From NCBI GenBank assembly GCA_963770545.1, contig CAVYQF010000011.1, positions 372,001 to 436,000 of the forward strand: 64,000 nucleotides of DNA, in the 5' to 3' direction. The translations under genes were made by a program, and so were the position numbers. Within the stretch, counting starts at the first letter, position 1; each line of letters begins with the position of its first letter. Shown piece by piece: positions 49,385 to 58,030 of the stretch. This stretch comes from RYN-230 sp963770545 (GTDB lineage Bacteria > Actinomycetota > Actinomycetes > Streptosporangiales > Streptosporangiaceae). The notes beneath the pieces were generated by a model. That model saw nothing but the letters and a program-made list of their open reading frames with translations, was not told the DNA's origin and made no database searches.

Positions 49385-50246
49385 GACCCCACCGGAGCCC
49401 GCTGCGGCCCTGGCTGGCCTGGACCAGCTGGAGCTGGCCCCGCCGCAGCAGGCCAAGCGGCACATCCTGGCCAAGATCTGGGCGGCCGCCTGGCCCAAGC
49501 TGCTGGCCCTGGTGCTCGCGCTGGCCATCTGGCAGCTGATCTACCTGAGCGGGTTCAAGTCAGGGATCCTGCCCGGGCCGGCCGCGACCCTGCCCGATTT
49601 GTGGCACCAGCTGCACACCGCCCAGCTGTGGGCGGCGCTCGGAACCACCCTGCGCCGCGCGGTCACCGGATTCGCGATAGCCCTGGCCATCGGCACGGTG
49701 GTGGGCGCCCTGGTGTCCCGGATCAGGCCGCTGCGGGCCGCGGTCGGATCCTTGATCACCGCGCTGCAGACGCTGCCCTCGATCGTCTGGGTCCCGTTCG
49801 CCATCATCTTGTTCGGGGCGACCACCCAGGCCATCCTGTTCGTCATCGTGATGACCGCCGCGCCGGCCATCGCGAACGGGCTGATCGCCGGGGCGGACTA
49901 CCTGCCGCCGCTGCTGCTCCGGGCGGGCAAGACCATGGGGCTGCGCCGGATCGCGCTGTACCGGCACGTGATCATGCCGGCCACCCTGCCCGCCTTCGTG
50001 ACCGGCCTGAAGCAGGGCTGGGCCTTCGGTTGGCATGGGCTGATCGCGGCCGAGATCGTCGTGATCATCCTCGGCCAGCCCTCGCTGGGCGTCCTGCTCA
50101 GTAACGACCAGGATCAGGCGGACATGGCCGGGGCGATCTCGATCATCCTGGTCATCCTGGCCATCGGGATCGCGGTCGACCTGCTGTTCAACCTGGTCAA
50201 CGGGCGGATCCGGCGCCGCTGGGGCGTGGCCGACAGCGCCGCGTGA
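49374..50246 (+). CDS. ABC importer permease (SsuC/TauC type)
   Basis: A 290-residue permease with six membrane helices. The segment AGADYLPPLLLRAGKTMGLRRIALYRHVIMPATLPAFVTGLK is the EAA-type coupling loop, and AAEIVVIILGQPSLGVLL follows. ATG 49374 overlaps the ATPase end by 11 bp. The N-terminal 35 residues before the first helix are Ala/Pro-rich. Completes the importer. Confidence 0.92.
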   Translation: MAVETPPEPAAALAGLDQLELAPPQQAKRHILAKIWAAAWPKLLALVLALAIWQLIYLSGFKSGILPGPAATLPDLWHQLHTAQLWAALGTTLRRAVTGFAIALAIGTVVGALVSRIRPLRAAVGSLITALQTLPSIVWVPFAIILFGATTQAILFVIVMTAAPAIANGLIAGADYLPPLLLRAGKTMGLRRIALYRHVIMPATLPAFVTGLKQGWAFGWHGLIAAEIVVIILGQPSLGVLLSNDQDQADMAGAISIILVILAIGIAVDLLFNLVNGRIRRRWGVADSAA

Positions 50247-50258
50247 GCCACGCAGTGG

Positions 50259-51088
50259 TCAGCTGAGCGCGGACACCGTCGTCAGGCGCTCAGCCCCGCT
50301 GTAGACGTTCATCGACGACCCGCGCAGGAAGCCGACCAGGGTCAGGCCGGACTCGGCGGCCAGTTCGGCCGCGAGCGATGACGGCGCGGACACCGCGGCC
50401 AGCACCGGCAGCCCCGCCATCAGCGCCTTCTGGGTGAGCTCGAACGACGCGCGGCCGCTGACCAGCAGGACGCACCCGGTCAGCGGCAGCCGCCCGTCAC
50501 GCAGGGCCCAGCCGATCACCTTGTCCACCGCGTTGTGTCGGCCGACGTCCTCACGCAGCACCAGCAGGTCCCCGGCGGTGGTGAAGATCCCCGCCGCGTG
50601 CAGCCCGCCCGTGCTGGCGAAGACCCGCTGGGCGGCCCGCAGCCGGTCCGGCAGGGCCGCCAGCACGGTGGGGTCCAGCCGCGACTGGTCGGCCGACACG
50701 TCGTAGCGGGCCCGGATCCGGATCGCGTCGATGCTGTCCTTGCCGCACACGCCGCAGGCGCTGGAGGTGATGAAGTTACGGTGCAGCCGTTCCATGGGCA
50801 GCACGGTCCCCGGGGCCAGCGTCACATCGGCCACGTTGCCGTCGCACATCTTGATCTGGGACAGGTCGCCGGCGGCATCGATGACGCCCTCCGTGGCCAG
50901 AAAGCCGGCCGCCAGGTCGATGTCATGGCCGGGGGTGCGCATGGTCACCGCGAGCGGCTGCCCGCCGACCCGGATCTCGAGCGGTTCCTCGACGGCCAGC
51001 AGGTCCGCCCGCGGATCCGAGGTGGCCGGGCCGGCCCGGCCGGGACCGTGACGCGCAGCACCCGGCGCCGTGCTGTCCTCGAGGTCAT
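50259..51088 (-). CDS. fdhD: FdhD, formate dehydrogenase sulphurtransferase (apparent N-terminal frameshift)
   Basis: FdhD passes sulphur to the molybdenum cofactor of formate dehydrogenase. From LLAVEEPLEIRVGGQPLAVTMRTPGHD on, the protein is a normal FdhD, with the sulphur-carrying cysteines in SSACGVCGKDSIDAI, the cofactor segment DVGRHNAVDKVIG and FLRGSSMNVY. A family-like N-terminus, MTSRTARRRVLRVTVPAGPARPP (ATG 51088), is in another frame, consistent with one lost base in the GC-rich run near 51015-51045. Read in the catalytic frame, the same DNA gives a 320-residue ORF from 51221 with an unlikely leader. Broken gene or sequence error. Confidence 0.83.
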
Positions 51089-51246
51089 GACCGCCTCCCG
51101 CGACATCGCTCTGCGACGAGCCTACGTCGGGCCGCCGGCCTGCGAAGGCCAGCGGCATGGGGCGGCTATTACCCTGCCGCGGCCTGGCCGCTACAGTCGT
51201 CTTCGGCCCTGTTGACGCCAACCCGGTATTGCCGCGAGGAGATAAC

Positions 51247-51738
51247 GTGCCACCTGGTCCAGAGCCTCAGCGGCGGCCCCTGAACCGCCAGGACAGCCAG
51301 GTAGCGGAGCAGATGGTGGATCGGGCGGCGGAACTGGCCCGCGATTCTCACGCCCGGACGCGGCATGCGGCGGTGCTGATGACCGAGGGCAGCCTGCTGG
51401 GCTGGGGAACGAACGGAGTCCCCTTTCCCGGCGAGGACCACTGCTACTGCAAGGTCGCGGAGTACGGCAATCATGATCAGTGCCGCACTCACGCCGAGCA
51501 GCGGGCGATCTCGCTGGCCCGCCAGGGGGAGGGCTGGCGCACGCTGCAGGGCGCGAAGCTGGTCTACGTGCGGCTCGCACCCGACGACTCGGTCCGCCTG
51601 GAAGATCCGCACTTCTGCGCCCGCTGCAGCCGCCTGGCCCTGTCTCTCGGCGTGGCCGAGTGGATCTTCGCGCTCTCCGACGGCCTGGTCGGGTACTCCG
51701 CTACTGACTACGACACGCTTTCCCAGCTCAGGTGGTAG
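51247..51738 (+). CDS. Cytidine-deaminase-fold protein
   Basis: A 163-residue protein with the zinc site of the CDA superfamily: the H-A-E motif in CRTHAEQRAI and the C-x2-C in HFCARCSRLAL. Around it are AAELARDSHARTRHAAVLMTEG (first helix/strand) and VYVRLAPDDS. The Pro before the second motif is replaced by Phe, and an insertion GEDHCYCKVAEYGNHDQ precedes HAE, unlike standard cytidine or dCMP deaminases. Substrate unknown. GTG 51247 follows GAGGAG. It lies between fdhD and selD. Confidence 0.72.
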   Translation: MPPGPEPQRRPLNRQDSQVAEQMVDRAAELARDSHARTRHAAVLMTEGSLLGWGTNGVPFPGEDHCYCKVAEYGNHDQCRTHAEQRAISLARQGEGWRTLQGAKLVYVRLAPDDSVRLEDPHFCARCSRLALSLGVAEWIFALSDGLVGYSATDYDTLSQLRW

Positions 51739-51754
51739 CCACCGGGGAGGTGGC
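51738..51754. terminator. Hairpin between convergent deaminase-fold and selD genes
   Basis: GCCACC-GGGGA-GGTGGC, a six-pair stem, starts at the stop of the deaminase-fold gene and lies 36 bp from the selD stop. Weak bidirectional terminator candidate. Confidence 0.4.
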
Positions 51755-51789
51755 CCTGTGCCAGTGAATACGGTGCCGAGACCGGAAGG

Positions 51790-52815
51790 CTAGCGAAGGA
51801 TCAGGGTGCTGGCCAGCGGCGCGATCAGTTCCCCGATGACCGGGGCGCCGGGTATCTCCCCGGCGATCAGCAGCCCGCCTGAGGTCTGGGCGTCGGCCAG
51901 CAGCAGCAGATCGTCGTCGCTCAGTCCGCCGACGTCCATGTGCGGCGCGACCCAGTCGAGGTTGCGGCGGCTGCCGCCGGGCACGAAGCCGGCCGCCGCC
52001 GCCTCCCGGGCGCCCTCGATCAGCGGGACCGCCGCGTGATCCAGCACCGCGGACACGCCGCTCGCCCGGGCCAGCTTGAACAGGTGGCCGAGCAGCCCGA
52101 AGCCGGTCACATCCGTGGCGCAGCGCACCCCGGCGGCCAGCGCGGCCCGGCTGGCCTCGGCGTTGAGCGTGGTCATCACCTCGATCGCGTGCGGCTGGAC
52201 CTCCCCGGTCGCCTTGTGCCGCGCGTTGAGCACCCCGCTGCCGATCGGCTTGGTCAGGCTGATCGGCAGCCCAGGCCGGCCCGCGTCGATACGCAGCAAG
52301 GCATCGCGGTCGGCCAGGCCGGTCACCGCCATGCCGTACTTGGGCTCTGCATCATCGATGCTGTGCCCGCCCGCCAGCAGGCAGCCCGCGTGCCGGGCGG
52401 CGGCCAGCCCACCGCGCAGCACCTCGCCGGCGAGCTCAAGGGGGAGCCTGGCCCGGGGCCAGCCGAGCAGGTTCAGCGCGACCAGTGGCGTGCCGCCGAC
52501 GGCGTAGATGTCCGACAGCGCGTTGGTGCCCGCGATCCGGCCGAAGGTGTAGGCGTCGTCCACGACCGGGCCGAAGAAATCCGCGGTCGCCACGATCGCC
52601 TGGCCGTCGCTGATCCGCACGACCGCCGCGTCGTCGCCGTTCTCTACCCCGATGAGCAGGTCGGCGTCGATGCGCTGCACCGCGGGCTCGCCCGGGGCCA
52701 CCGGCGCGGCCAGCATCTGCGCGACCACGTGCTCCAGCTCACCTGGCGGGATCTTGCAGGCGCAGCCGCCGCCGGACGCGTACTGGGTCAGCCGGAAATC
52801 AGCGGAGATCGTCAT
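51790..52815 (-). CDS. selD: Selenophosphate synthase (selenide, water dikinase)
   Basis: A 341-residue enzyme that makes selenophosphate from selenide and ATP for selenocysteine-tRNA. The active-site loop SGGGCACKIPPGEL has Cys (not selenocysteine) and the essential Lys; VENGDDAAVVRI, ATADFFGPVVDDAYTFGRIA and LLAGGHSIDDAEPKYG are the ATP/metal-binding segments. The start is ATG 52815, seven bases after a TAGAGT hexamer; a GTG three codons earlier is in frame. Its partner tRNA gene is 2 kb away; selA and selB are not in the window. Confidence 0.95.
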   Translation of the reverse strand: MTISADFRLTQYASGGGCACKIPPGELEHVVAQMLAAPVAPGEPAVQRIDADLLIGVENGDDAAVVRISDGQAIVATADFFGPVVDDAYTFGRIAGTNALSDIYAVGGTPLVALNLLGWPRARLPLELAGEVLRGGLAAARHAGCLLAGGHSIDDAEPKYGMAVTGLADRDALLRIDAGRPGLPISLTKPIGSGVLNARHKATGEVQPHAIEVMTTLNAEASRAALAAGVRCATDVTGFGLLGHLFKLARASGVSAVLDHAAVPLIEGAREAAAAGFVPGGSRRNLDWVAPHMDVGGLSDDDLLLLADAQTSGGLLIAGEIPGAPVIGELIAPLASTLILR

Positions 52816-52822
52816 GAGAGGC

Positions 52823-52828
52823 ACTCTA
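52823..52828 (-). promoter_or_regulatory. -10 element for leaderless selD mRNA
   Basis: TAGAGT on the minus strand lies 7 nt before the ATG at 52815, with no ribosome-binding site between. Confidence 0.4.
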
Positions 52829-52917
52829 ATCGGGGATCATCTTGCGGCTGGCGCGGGGACGTGGTGCCATTCGGTGAAAAGCCGGGCCCGGCCGGGCCTA
52901 TCACGCGGAGGTGAGCG

Positions 52918-54780
52918 GTGAAGACCGAGGTTCTCCGGCAGCGGGCGGAGATCGAGGAATCGATCCGGGGCAGGACGGTCTGTGATCAGCTCCGGGAGAC
53001 CACGGAGCAGTTCCCGGACGACCCGGCCATGTCCCAGGTCGGCCCGGGCGGTTCCGATCCGGGTGGCTGGGTGACCCTGAGCTGGGCGCAGGCCCGGCAG
53101 CAGGCGCTGGAACTGGCGGCCGGCTTCATCGCGCTTGGCCTCGCCCCCGGCGAGCGCGTGGCGATCATGATGCCCAACCGGACCGAGCATGTGCTGGCGG
53201 ATCTTGGTGCCGTGCACGCCGGCGGGGTCCCGGTCACGTTCTACGCCACCCTCGCCGCCGAGCAGGTGGGCTTCGTGGCCGGGGACTGCGCAGCCCGGGT
53301 CGCCGTGCTGGACGGATCGGACGAGCTGGCCCGCTGGCAGCCCGTGCTGGCCAGCCTGCCCGGCCTGAGCACGATCATCGTCCGGGACGCGAGCGCGTGC
53401 CCGGCGGGGGAGCCGTACCTGACCTGGGACGATTTCGTCACGCTGGGCCGCGACCGGCTGGCCGCGGACCCGGGGCTGGTGGCTGGGCGGGTGGCCGCGC
53501 TGGTCCCCGGCGACCCGGTCACCCTGCTGTACACCTCGGGGACGACCGGCAACCCCAAGGGAGTCCTGCTCACCCACCACTGTGTGCTCTACGAGGTGGC
53601 AGCCGCGAAGCTGGGCGGCACCGTCGCCCCGCACGTCCGGTGGGTCTCCTACCTCCCGCTGGCCCACATCGCGGAGCGCATGTTCAGCATCTACCTGCCG
53701 GTCAGCACGGCCGGGCACGTGCACTTCTGCCCCGACGCGCAGCAGCTGATCAAGGCGGTGGGTGAGGTGCGCCCGACCGCTTTCTTCGGGGTGCCCCGGG
53801 TCTGGGAGAAGATCAAGGCCGGGATCCAGGCCCTGCTGGCCGCCGAGGCCGACCCGGCCCGGCGGGCGGCGGTGGAACAGGCCATGGACGTAGGCCGCCG
53901 GTACGTCGAGAGCACCCAGTACGGCCAGACCACCCCGGACGATCTCGCCGAGGCGTTCCGCCAGGTCGATGCGCAGGTGCTGGCGCCGATCCGGTCGCTG
54001 CTCGGGCTCGGCCAGGCCGACGTGGTGTCCAGCGCGGCCGCCCCGCTGCCGCCGGAGGTGTCGGCGTTCTTCGCCGGGCTCGGGATGAGGATCCTGGACA
54101 TCTACGGGATGACGGAGACCACCGGCGCGTTCACCTCCAACACCGTGTCCGAGTTCCGGATGGGGAGTGTGGGACGGGCGTTCGCGGGCACCGAGATCAG
54201 GATCGCGGACGACGGTGAGATCCTCACCCGGGGGCCGCTGAACACGCCCGGCTACCTGAACCGGCCCGACCTGACCGCGGAACTGATCGACGCCGACGGC
54301 TGGCTGCACACCGGGGACATCGGCCGGCTCGACGAGGACGGTTTCCTGTCCGTGGTGGACCGGAAGAAAGAACTCATCATCACCGCGGGCGGGGAGAACG
54401 TGCCACCGGCCGTCATCGAGAACCTCCTGGTGACGCACCCGCTGATCGGCCAGGCCCTGGCCTACGGTGACCGCCGCCCGTACGTGGTCGCGCTGCTGAC
54501 CCTGGACGCGGAGGTCGCCCCGGTCTGGGCCCGGGCCCGGGGCGTCGAGGCCGGCTCGCTGGCGGCCCTGGCCCAGAACCCCGTGGTGCTGGCCGAGATC
54601 GAGGAGGCCGTGGCCACGGCCAACCAGCAGCTGGCTCGGGTGCAGCAGGTCAAGCGGTGGCGGCTGCTGCCGGTGGAGTGGACCGCGGAGAGCGAGGAAC
54701 TGACGCCGACGCTGAAGCTCAAGCGGCGCGTGGTGCACGCGAAGTACTCCGACGACATCGACACCCTCTACGCCGGATAG
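52918..54780 (+). CDS. Long-chain acyl-CoA synthetase (FadD15-like)
   Basis: A 620-residue AMP-forming ligase that activates fatty acids with ATP and CoA. Motifs: LLYTSGTTGNPKGVLLTHH (P-loop), SYLPLAHIAERMF, IYGMTETTGAFTSN, GWLHTGDIGRLDEDGF and the hinge DRKKELIITAGGENV. The final LTPTLKLKRRVVHAKYSDDID is typical of long-chain enzymes. GTG 52918 follows GGAGG. It sits between selD and the selenocysteine tRNA but has no obvious link with them. Confidence 0.94.
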   Translation: MKTEVLRQRAEIEESIRGRTVCDQLRETTEQFPDDPAMSQVGPGGSDPGGWVTLSWAQARQQALELAAGFIALGLAPGERVAIMMPNRTEHVLADLGAVHAGGVPVTFYATLAAEQVGFVAGDCAARVAVLDGSDELARWQPVLASLPGLSTIIVRDASACPAGEPYLTWDDFVTLGRDRLAADPGLVAGRVAALVPGDPVTLLYTSGTTGNPKGVLLTHHCVLYEVAAAKLGGTVAPHVRWVSYLPLAHIAERMFSIYLPVSTAGHVHFCPDAQQLIKAVGEVRPTAFFGVPRVWEKIKAGIQALLAAEADPARRAAVEQAMDVGRRYVESTQYGQTTPDDLAEAFRQVDAQVLAPIRSLLGLGQADVVSSAAAPLPPEVSAFFAGLGMRILDIYGMTETTGAFTSNTVSEFRMGSVGRAFAGTEIRIADDGEILTRGPLNTPGYLNRPDLTAELIDADGWLHTGDIGRLDEDGFLSVVDRKKELIITAGGENVPPAVIENLLVTHPLIGQALAYGDRRPYVVALLTLDAEVAPVWARARGVEAGSLAALAQNPVVLAEIEEAVATANQQLARVQQVKRWRLLPVEWTAESEELTPTLKLKRRVVHAKYSDDIDTLYAG

Positions 54781-54794
54781 GGCCTGCCCCCGGA

Positions 54795-54800
54795 TAGGGT
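54795..54800 (+). promoter_or_regulatory. -10 element of the selC promoter
   Basis: TAGGGT ends 7 nt before the first tRNA base. The CGGATAGGG stretch around it is a near copy of the end of the upstream gene (54776-54782). Confidence 0.4.
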
Positions 54801-54807
54801 CTGCACC

Positions 54808-54903
54808 GGAGGCGTCTGGGTGCCTGGTGGCCCTCCCGGTCTTCAAAACCGGTGGACGGCGCTCCGCGTCGCCGGCGGGTTCGATTCCCGTCCGCCTCCG
54901 CCA
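54808..54903 (+). tRNA. selC: tRNA-Sec (anticodon TCA)
   Basis: A 96-nt tRNA with the size and shape of selenocysteine tRNA. The acceptor arm GGAGGCG pairs with CGCCTCC (54893-54899), followed by discriminator G and an encoded CCA. The anticodon stem is CCGGT/ACCGG around loop CTTCAAA, anticodon TCA, which reads UGA. A long variable arm (GACGGCGCTCCGCGTC region) and a T arm with GTTCGATTC follow. Its presence with selD implies UGA decoding as selenocysteine in at least one gene elsewhere in the genome, probably formate dehydrogenase given fdhD. Confidence 0.95.
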
Positions 54904-54998
54904 CCAGCGTAAACTCTGCCCTGGCGGGTACCCGGTGACTGGCGGTCGAGGCCGCGGTGATCATGCCGGGGGAACATGAGGGGAACTTCCGTTCGTGA

Positions 54999-55349
54999 TC
55001 ATGACTCAGCCTGGCGGATGAACCGCCCGGTCCGGGGATTCATGAGGCCGGTCTCGCCGCCGTCGTAGAAGCCGCCGTGGCTGGTGGTGATCTCCTCCAC
55101 CATCTGGTGCTGCGCGATGGTGTCGGCGGTCTCCCGAGCTGCGCGTAGCAGCCAGTCACCGTGCAGCCGCTCGGGAAAGTCAGCGAGCGCGGGGTGCTCC
55201 ACGGCCAGCCTGGCTTTCTCCTTCTCACTGGGTGGCGGGCTGAAGTCCACGCCGCACAGGAAGTCCAGCCCGGAGAGCTCGGCAGCGCATTGCTCGGCCG
55301 CCTCGCGGTCGGCGAAGTACATCCAGTGCGTGTAAGGAATGATGGTCAC
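54999..55349 (-). CDS. RraB-like (ribonuclease E inhibitor family) protein
   Basis: A 116-residue protein whose segments YFADREAAEQCAAELSGLDFLCGVDFSPP and DWLLRAARETADTIAQHQMVEEITTSHGGFYDGGE resemble the RraB family (regulator of RNase E by protein interaction in Escherichia coli). Whether it acts on RNase E here is unknown. GTG 55349 has AAGGTG seven bases upstream. It stands alone, with a 130-bp gap to the ABC operon. Confidence 0.68.
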   Translation of the reverse strand: MTIIPYTHWMYFADREAAEQCAAELSGLDFLCGVDFSPPPSEKEKARLAVEHPALADFPERLHGDWLLRAARETADTIAQHQMVEEITTSHGGFYDGGETGLMNPRTGRFIRQAES

Positions 55350-55480
55350 GACCCCGCACCTTTGCCATGAGTTGACTCTCCCAGCCTGTATAGCAGTGGG
55401 CCAGTTGCGCTTGCGCCCTGGTCTCCCCGGGCAGCCGCGTCCCGCCACGGGCGCATGACGAGCCGTGACAAGCAGGCTGG

Positions 55481-56524
55481 CTAGGCCGCGCGGTGGCGGA
55501 CCAGCCAGACGGTCGCGGCGACGAACGCCGCAGAGACGACGAGCAGCCAGCCGGCCTCCACGAACTGCATGGGCCAGAACCGGCTGACCGGGATGTAACG
55601 CCACCACTCAGTGATGCCATGCTGGGCGAGGGCCTGGGGGGGCGTTCCCTTCACCTTCTGGGGGCCGTTGGTGGGGAACAGGCCCAGGACTCCGTTGACC
55701 AGGGACTGATTAGCCGGCTTGCCGCCGGGTCCGGTAAACCACGTGCTCAGCACCCACGGATCCGTGGCGCTGAAGGGACCGCCGCTGCCCACGACGCCGC
55801 GGTTGCTGGTGATCAGGGCCAGCGGGTAATGCGGACGCAGGACCAGCCAGGTCAGCAGGTCGAGTCCGAGGTAGGCGCCGAGGGTGACGGCCATGGCGGG
55901 GACGGTCCGGCGGATGAGCATGCCGGCGAACGCGCCGATGGTGAAGGCGGCCAGGGTCCAGGCGGCGAACGCGACCCCGCGCATGTCGAACACCGTGGAG
56001 GTGAACACGGTCAGGTCTTCCTGGGCCAGGAAGGGCTGGAAGAACCAGGTGAACACCCGGCTGAACGCCCCGGCCAGGGCGGTGACCGTGACCGCGATGA
56101 GCACGAGCTGGGCGATGGTCCACCGCTCCCGGCCGAAGCCCTGGGTCCAGGCGTACCGGTAGGTGCCGGTTTCCAGCTCCCGGGCCAGCACCGACCCTCC
56201 CGCGAACGCCCCGATCAGCGGCGGTGCCAGGTGCAGCAGGATGTTGAGGGTGTTGGCTATCGTCCAGTCGGCGTTGTTGAACGAGCTGTTCAGGGCCTGG
56301 CAGGCACTGGACGTGAACGGGTGGCAGGCGGTCAGGGCCGCGTAGTCGTGGTGGATCTTCAGGCCCGCGATCAGCAGGAACAGGGCCACCGCGCCCAGGA
56401 CGGCGGGCACGCTGATCAGCGTGGCCCGGTGCAGCCGCCAGGTCACCCACACCATCCGCCGCCAGGGCACGGGCCGCAGGGCGGCGTCCTGGTCCGGCTG
56501 CACGGGCATCGTGAGCACGCTCAT
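55481..56524 (-). CDS. ABC transporter permease of a YtrA-type operon
   Basis: A 347-residue membrane protein with six or seven helices (for example LISVPAVLGAVALFLLIAGL and FAAWTLAAFTIGAFAGMLI) and a large extracytoplasmic loop between the last two. The middle ELETGTYRYAWTQGFGRERW is conserved in permeases next to YtrA-like regulators, a cell-envelope-stress type of transporter. The ATG overlaps the ATPase stop (ATGA). Third gene of GntR-ATPase-permease. Confidence 0.85.
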   Translation of the reverse strand: MSVLTMPVQPDQDAALRPVPWRRMVWVTWRLHRATLISVPAVLGAVALFLLIAGLKIHHDYAALTACHPFTSSACQALNSSFNNADWTIANTLNILLHLAPPLIGAFAGGSVLARELETGTYRYAWTQGFGRERWTIAQLVLIAVTVTALAGAFSRVFTWFFQPFLAQEDLTVFTSTVFDMRGVAFAAWTLAAFTIGAFAGMLIRRTVPAMAVTLGAYLGLDLLTWLVLRPHYPLALITSNRGVVGSGGPFSATDPWVLSTWFTGPGGKPANQSLVNGVLGLFPTNGPQKVKGTPPQALAQHGITEWWRYIPVSRFWPMQFVEAGWLLVVSAAFVAATVWLVRHRAA

Positions 56525-57438
56525 CGTGTCGCCTCCGTCGGCTCGGTGTGCCGGATGGGTGAAGGACCAGGCGGGCCGGCTTCGGCCGGTGCGCGCAGGT
56601 ACGCGAGTACGAGCTCTTCCAGGCTGACCGGGTGTGCTTCCCATCCGGGCGGCACCGGATCGGCCGTCCCGCTGGTCGCGACCAGCAGGTGGGCCTGCGC
56701 CTGGGCGCGCCGGTCCTGCACGACGCGTAGCGATGCGGCACAGCTTTCCGCCTCGGCCGCGGGGCCGGTCAGGACCCGGTGACTGGCCAGCAGGTCATCG
56801 ACCTCACCGGCCAGCCGGAGCCGGCCGCGTGACAGCAGGAGGAGGTAGTCGGCGACCCGCTCCAGCTCGGCCAGCGCGTGCGAGGACAGCAGCACGGACA
56901 CGCCCTCGTCGGCCATTGCGGTCAGCACCGTGGCCATGAAGTCCTGCCGGGCCAGCGGGTCGAGCATGGCCAGCGGTTCGTCGAGGACGAGCAGCCGCGG
57001 CCGCCGGGCCAGCGCCAGGGTCAGCGCGAGCTGCGCCAGTTGGCCGCCGGACAGCTTGCCCGCCTTCTTGCCCAGGGGGATGCCGAGGTCAGCGAGCCGG
57101 TCCCGGGCGTAGGGCTGGTCGAAGTGCCGGTTCAGGTTCCGGGTCAGGTGCAGCATGTCCCCGGCGGACAGGTTCTTGTACACCGGTGCGTCCTGGGCGA
57201 CGAATGCGATACCGTCCAGCGCGGGCTGAGACCCGGCGGGCCGGCCCCCGAGCACGGTGGCGGTGCCGGCGGTCGGCACGGTCAGGCCCACCGCCATGTT
57301 CATCAGGGTGGTCTTGCCCGCGCCGTTCGGGCCGACCAGCGCGATCAGGTGCCCGGCCGGGAGCGCGACCGTGCAGTCGCGCAGCGCCCACGTGCTCCCG
57401 TAGCGCTTGCCCAGGCCGCTGGTCTCGATGACGTTCAC
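56521..57438 (-). CDS. ABC transporter ATPase of a YtrA-type operon
   Basis: A 305-residue ATPase: VGPNGAGKTTLMNMAVGLT, LSGGQLAQLALTLALA, RLLVLDEPLAMLDP and LLSSHALAELERVADYLLLL. The signature Gln-Leu-Ala variation is common in this group. ATG 57438 overlaps the regulator stop by 4 bp. The C-terminal extension of about 60 residues after the ATPase core is variable and Pro-rich. Confidence 0.91.
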   Translation of the reverse strand: MNVIETSGLGKRYGSTWALRDCTVALPAGHLIALVGPNGAGKTTLMNMAVGLTVPTAGTATVLGGRPAGSQPALDGIAFVAQDAPVYKNLSAGDMLHLTRNLNRHFDQPYARDRLADLGIPLGKKAGKLSGGQLAQLALTLALARRPRLLVLDEPLAMLDPLARQDFMATVLTAMADEGVSVLLSSHALAELERVADYLLLLSRGRLRLAGEVDDLLASHRVLTGPAAEAESCAASLRVVQDRRAQAQAHLLVATSGTADPVPPGWEAHPVSLEELVLAYLRAPAEAGPPGPSPIRHTEPTEATR

Positions 57439-57968
57439 GCGACACCCTCCGTTCCGCCGTCAGCTGTGCTGTGGCGGTCGTCGGCGCCGCCCCGAGCCTT
57501 AAAGAAATCCCGGAGCACGCTGGTGAACAGGGCGACGATCCCGTCTTCGTCCAGCCCGGCCGCGTCAGCGGAAGCGAGCCAGCCGAGCAGGGGCCGCCGC
57601 AGCACGGCCAGCTCGGGCATCGTGACCTGGCTCAAAGTGGCCTCGACGAAGGTGCCCTGGCCTGGGCGGCCAGCAGTCAGGCCCTTGGTGTCCAGCTCGC
57701 GGTAGGCCTTGAGCACCGTGTTCGGATTAATGGCCAGCGAGGCGACCACATCCCGGACCTTGGGTAGCTGGTCCCCGGGCTTGAGGTAGCCCAGCCGGAG
57801 CGCGTGCTCCACCTGATGGACGAGCTGCAGGTAGGTCGGCACACCGGACGCGGCGTCGAGCCGGAATTCGATGGGCGACGCGGACCCGCCCGGCTGGGAC
57901 CCACCGCCGCTGCTGGAACCGGGCCCCGCGGGCTCAGCACGACGGCTTACCCCTTTATCTATCTCCAT
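57435..57968 (-). CDS. GntR-family regulator, YtrA subfamily
   Basis: A 177-residue repressor with a short effector tail, as in the YtrA group. The winged helix is VPTYLQLVHQVEHALRLGYLKPGDQLPKVRDVVASLAINPNTVLKAYRELDTKGLTAGRPGQGTFV. The first 30 residues are Gly/Ser/Pro-rich. The start ATG 57968 lies six bases after TACTCT, so the mRNA is likely leaderless. It leads the regulator-ATPase-permease operon, presumably autoregulated. Confidence 0.91.
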   Translation of the reverse strand: MEIDKGVSRRAEPAGPGSSSGGGSQPGGSASPIEFRLDAASGVPTYLQLVHQVEHALRLGYLKPGDQLPKVRDVVASLAINPNTVLKAYRELDTKGLTAGRPGQGTFVEATLSQVTMPELAVLRRPLLGWLASADAAGLDEDGIVALFTSVLRDFFKARGGADDRHSTADGGTEGVA

Positions 57969-57974
57969 AAGACA

Positions 57975-57980
57975 AGAGTA
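57975..57980 (-). promoter_or_regulatory. -10 element for the GntR-ABC operon
   Basis: TACTCT (minus strand) lies six bases before the ATG at 57968. The flanking TCTTGTCTTATGG is AT-richer than its surroundings. Leaderless start likely. Confidence 0.45.
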
Positions 57981-58030
57981 CAGAACCGGAGGCGACTGTC
58001 AAGGCGGGCACGGCCGCCGGGATGGGACAG

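Noticed and set aside
54808..54903. A suppressor or ordinary tRNA-Ser reading of this tRNA
   Set aside because: The TCA anticodon, the 96-nt length, the long variable arm and selD nearby fit tRNA-Sec; the T arm and acceptor are not those of tRNA-Ser.
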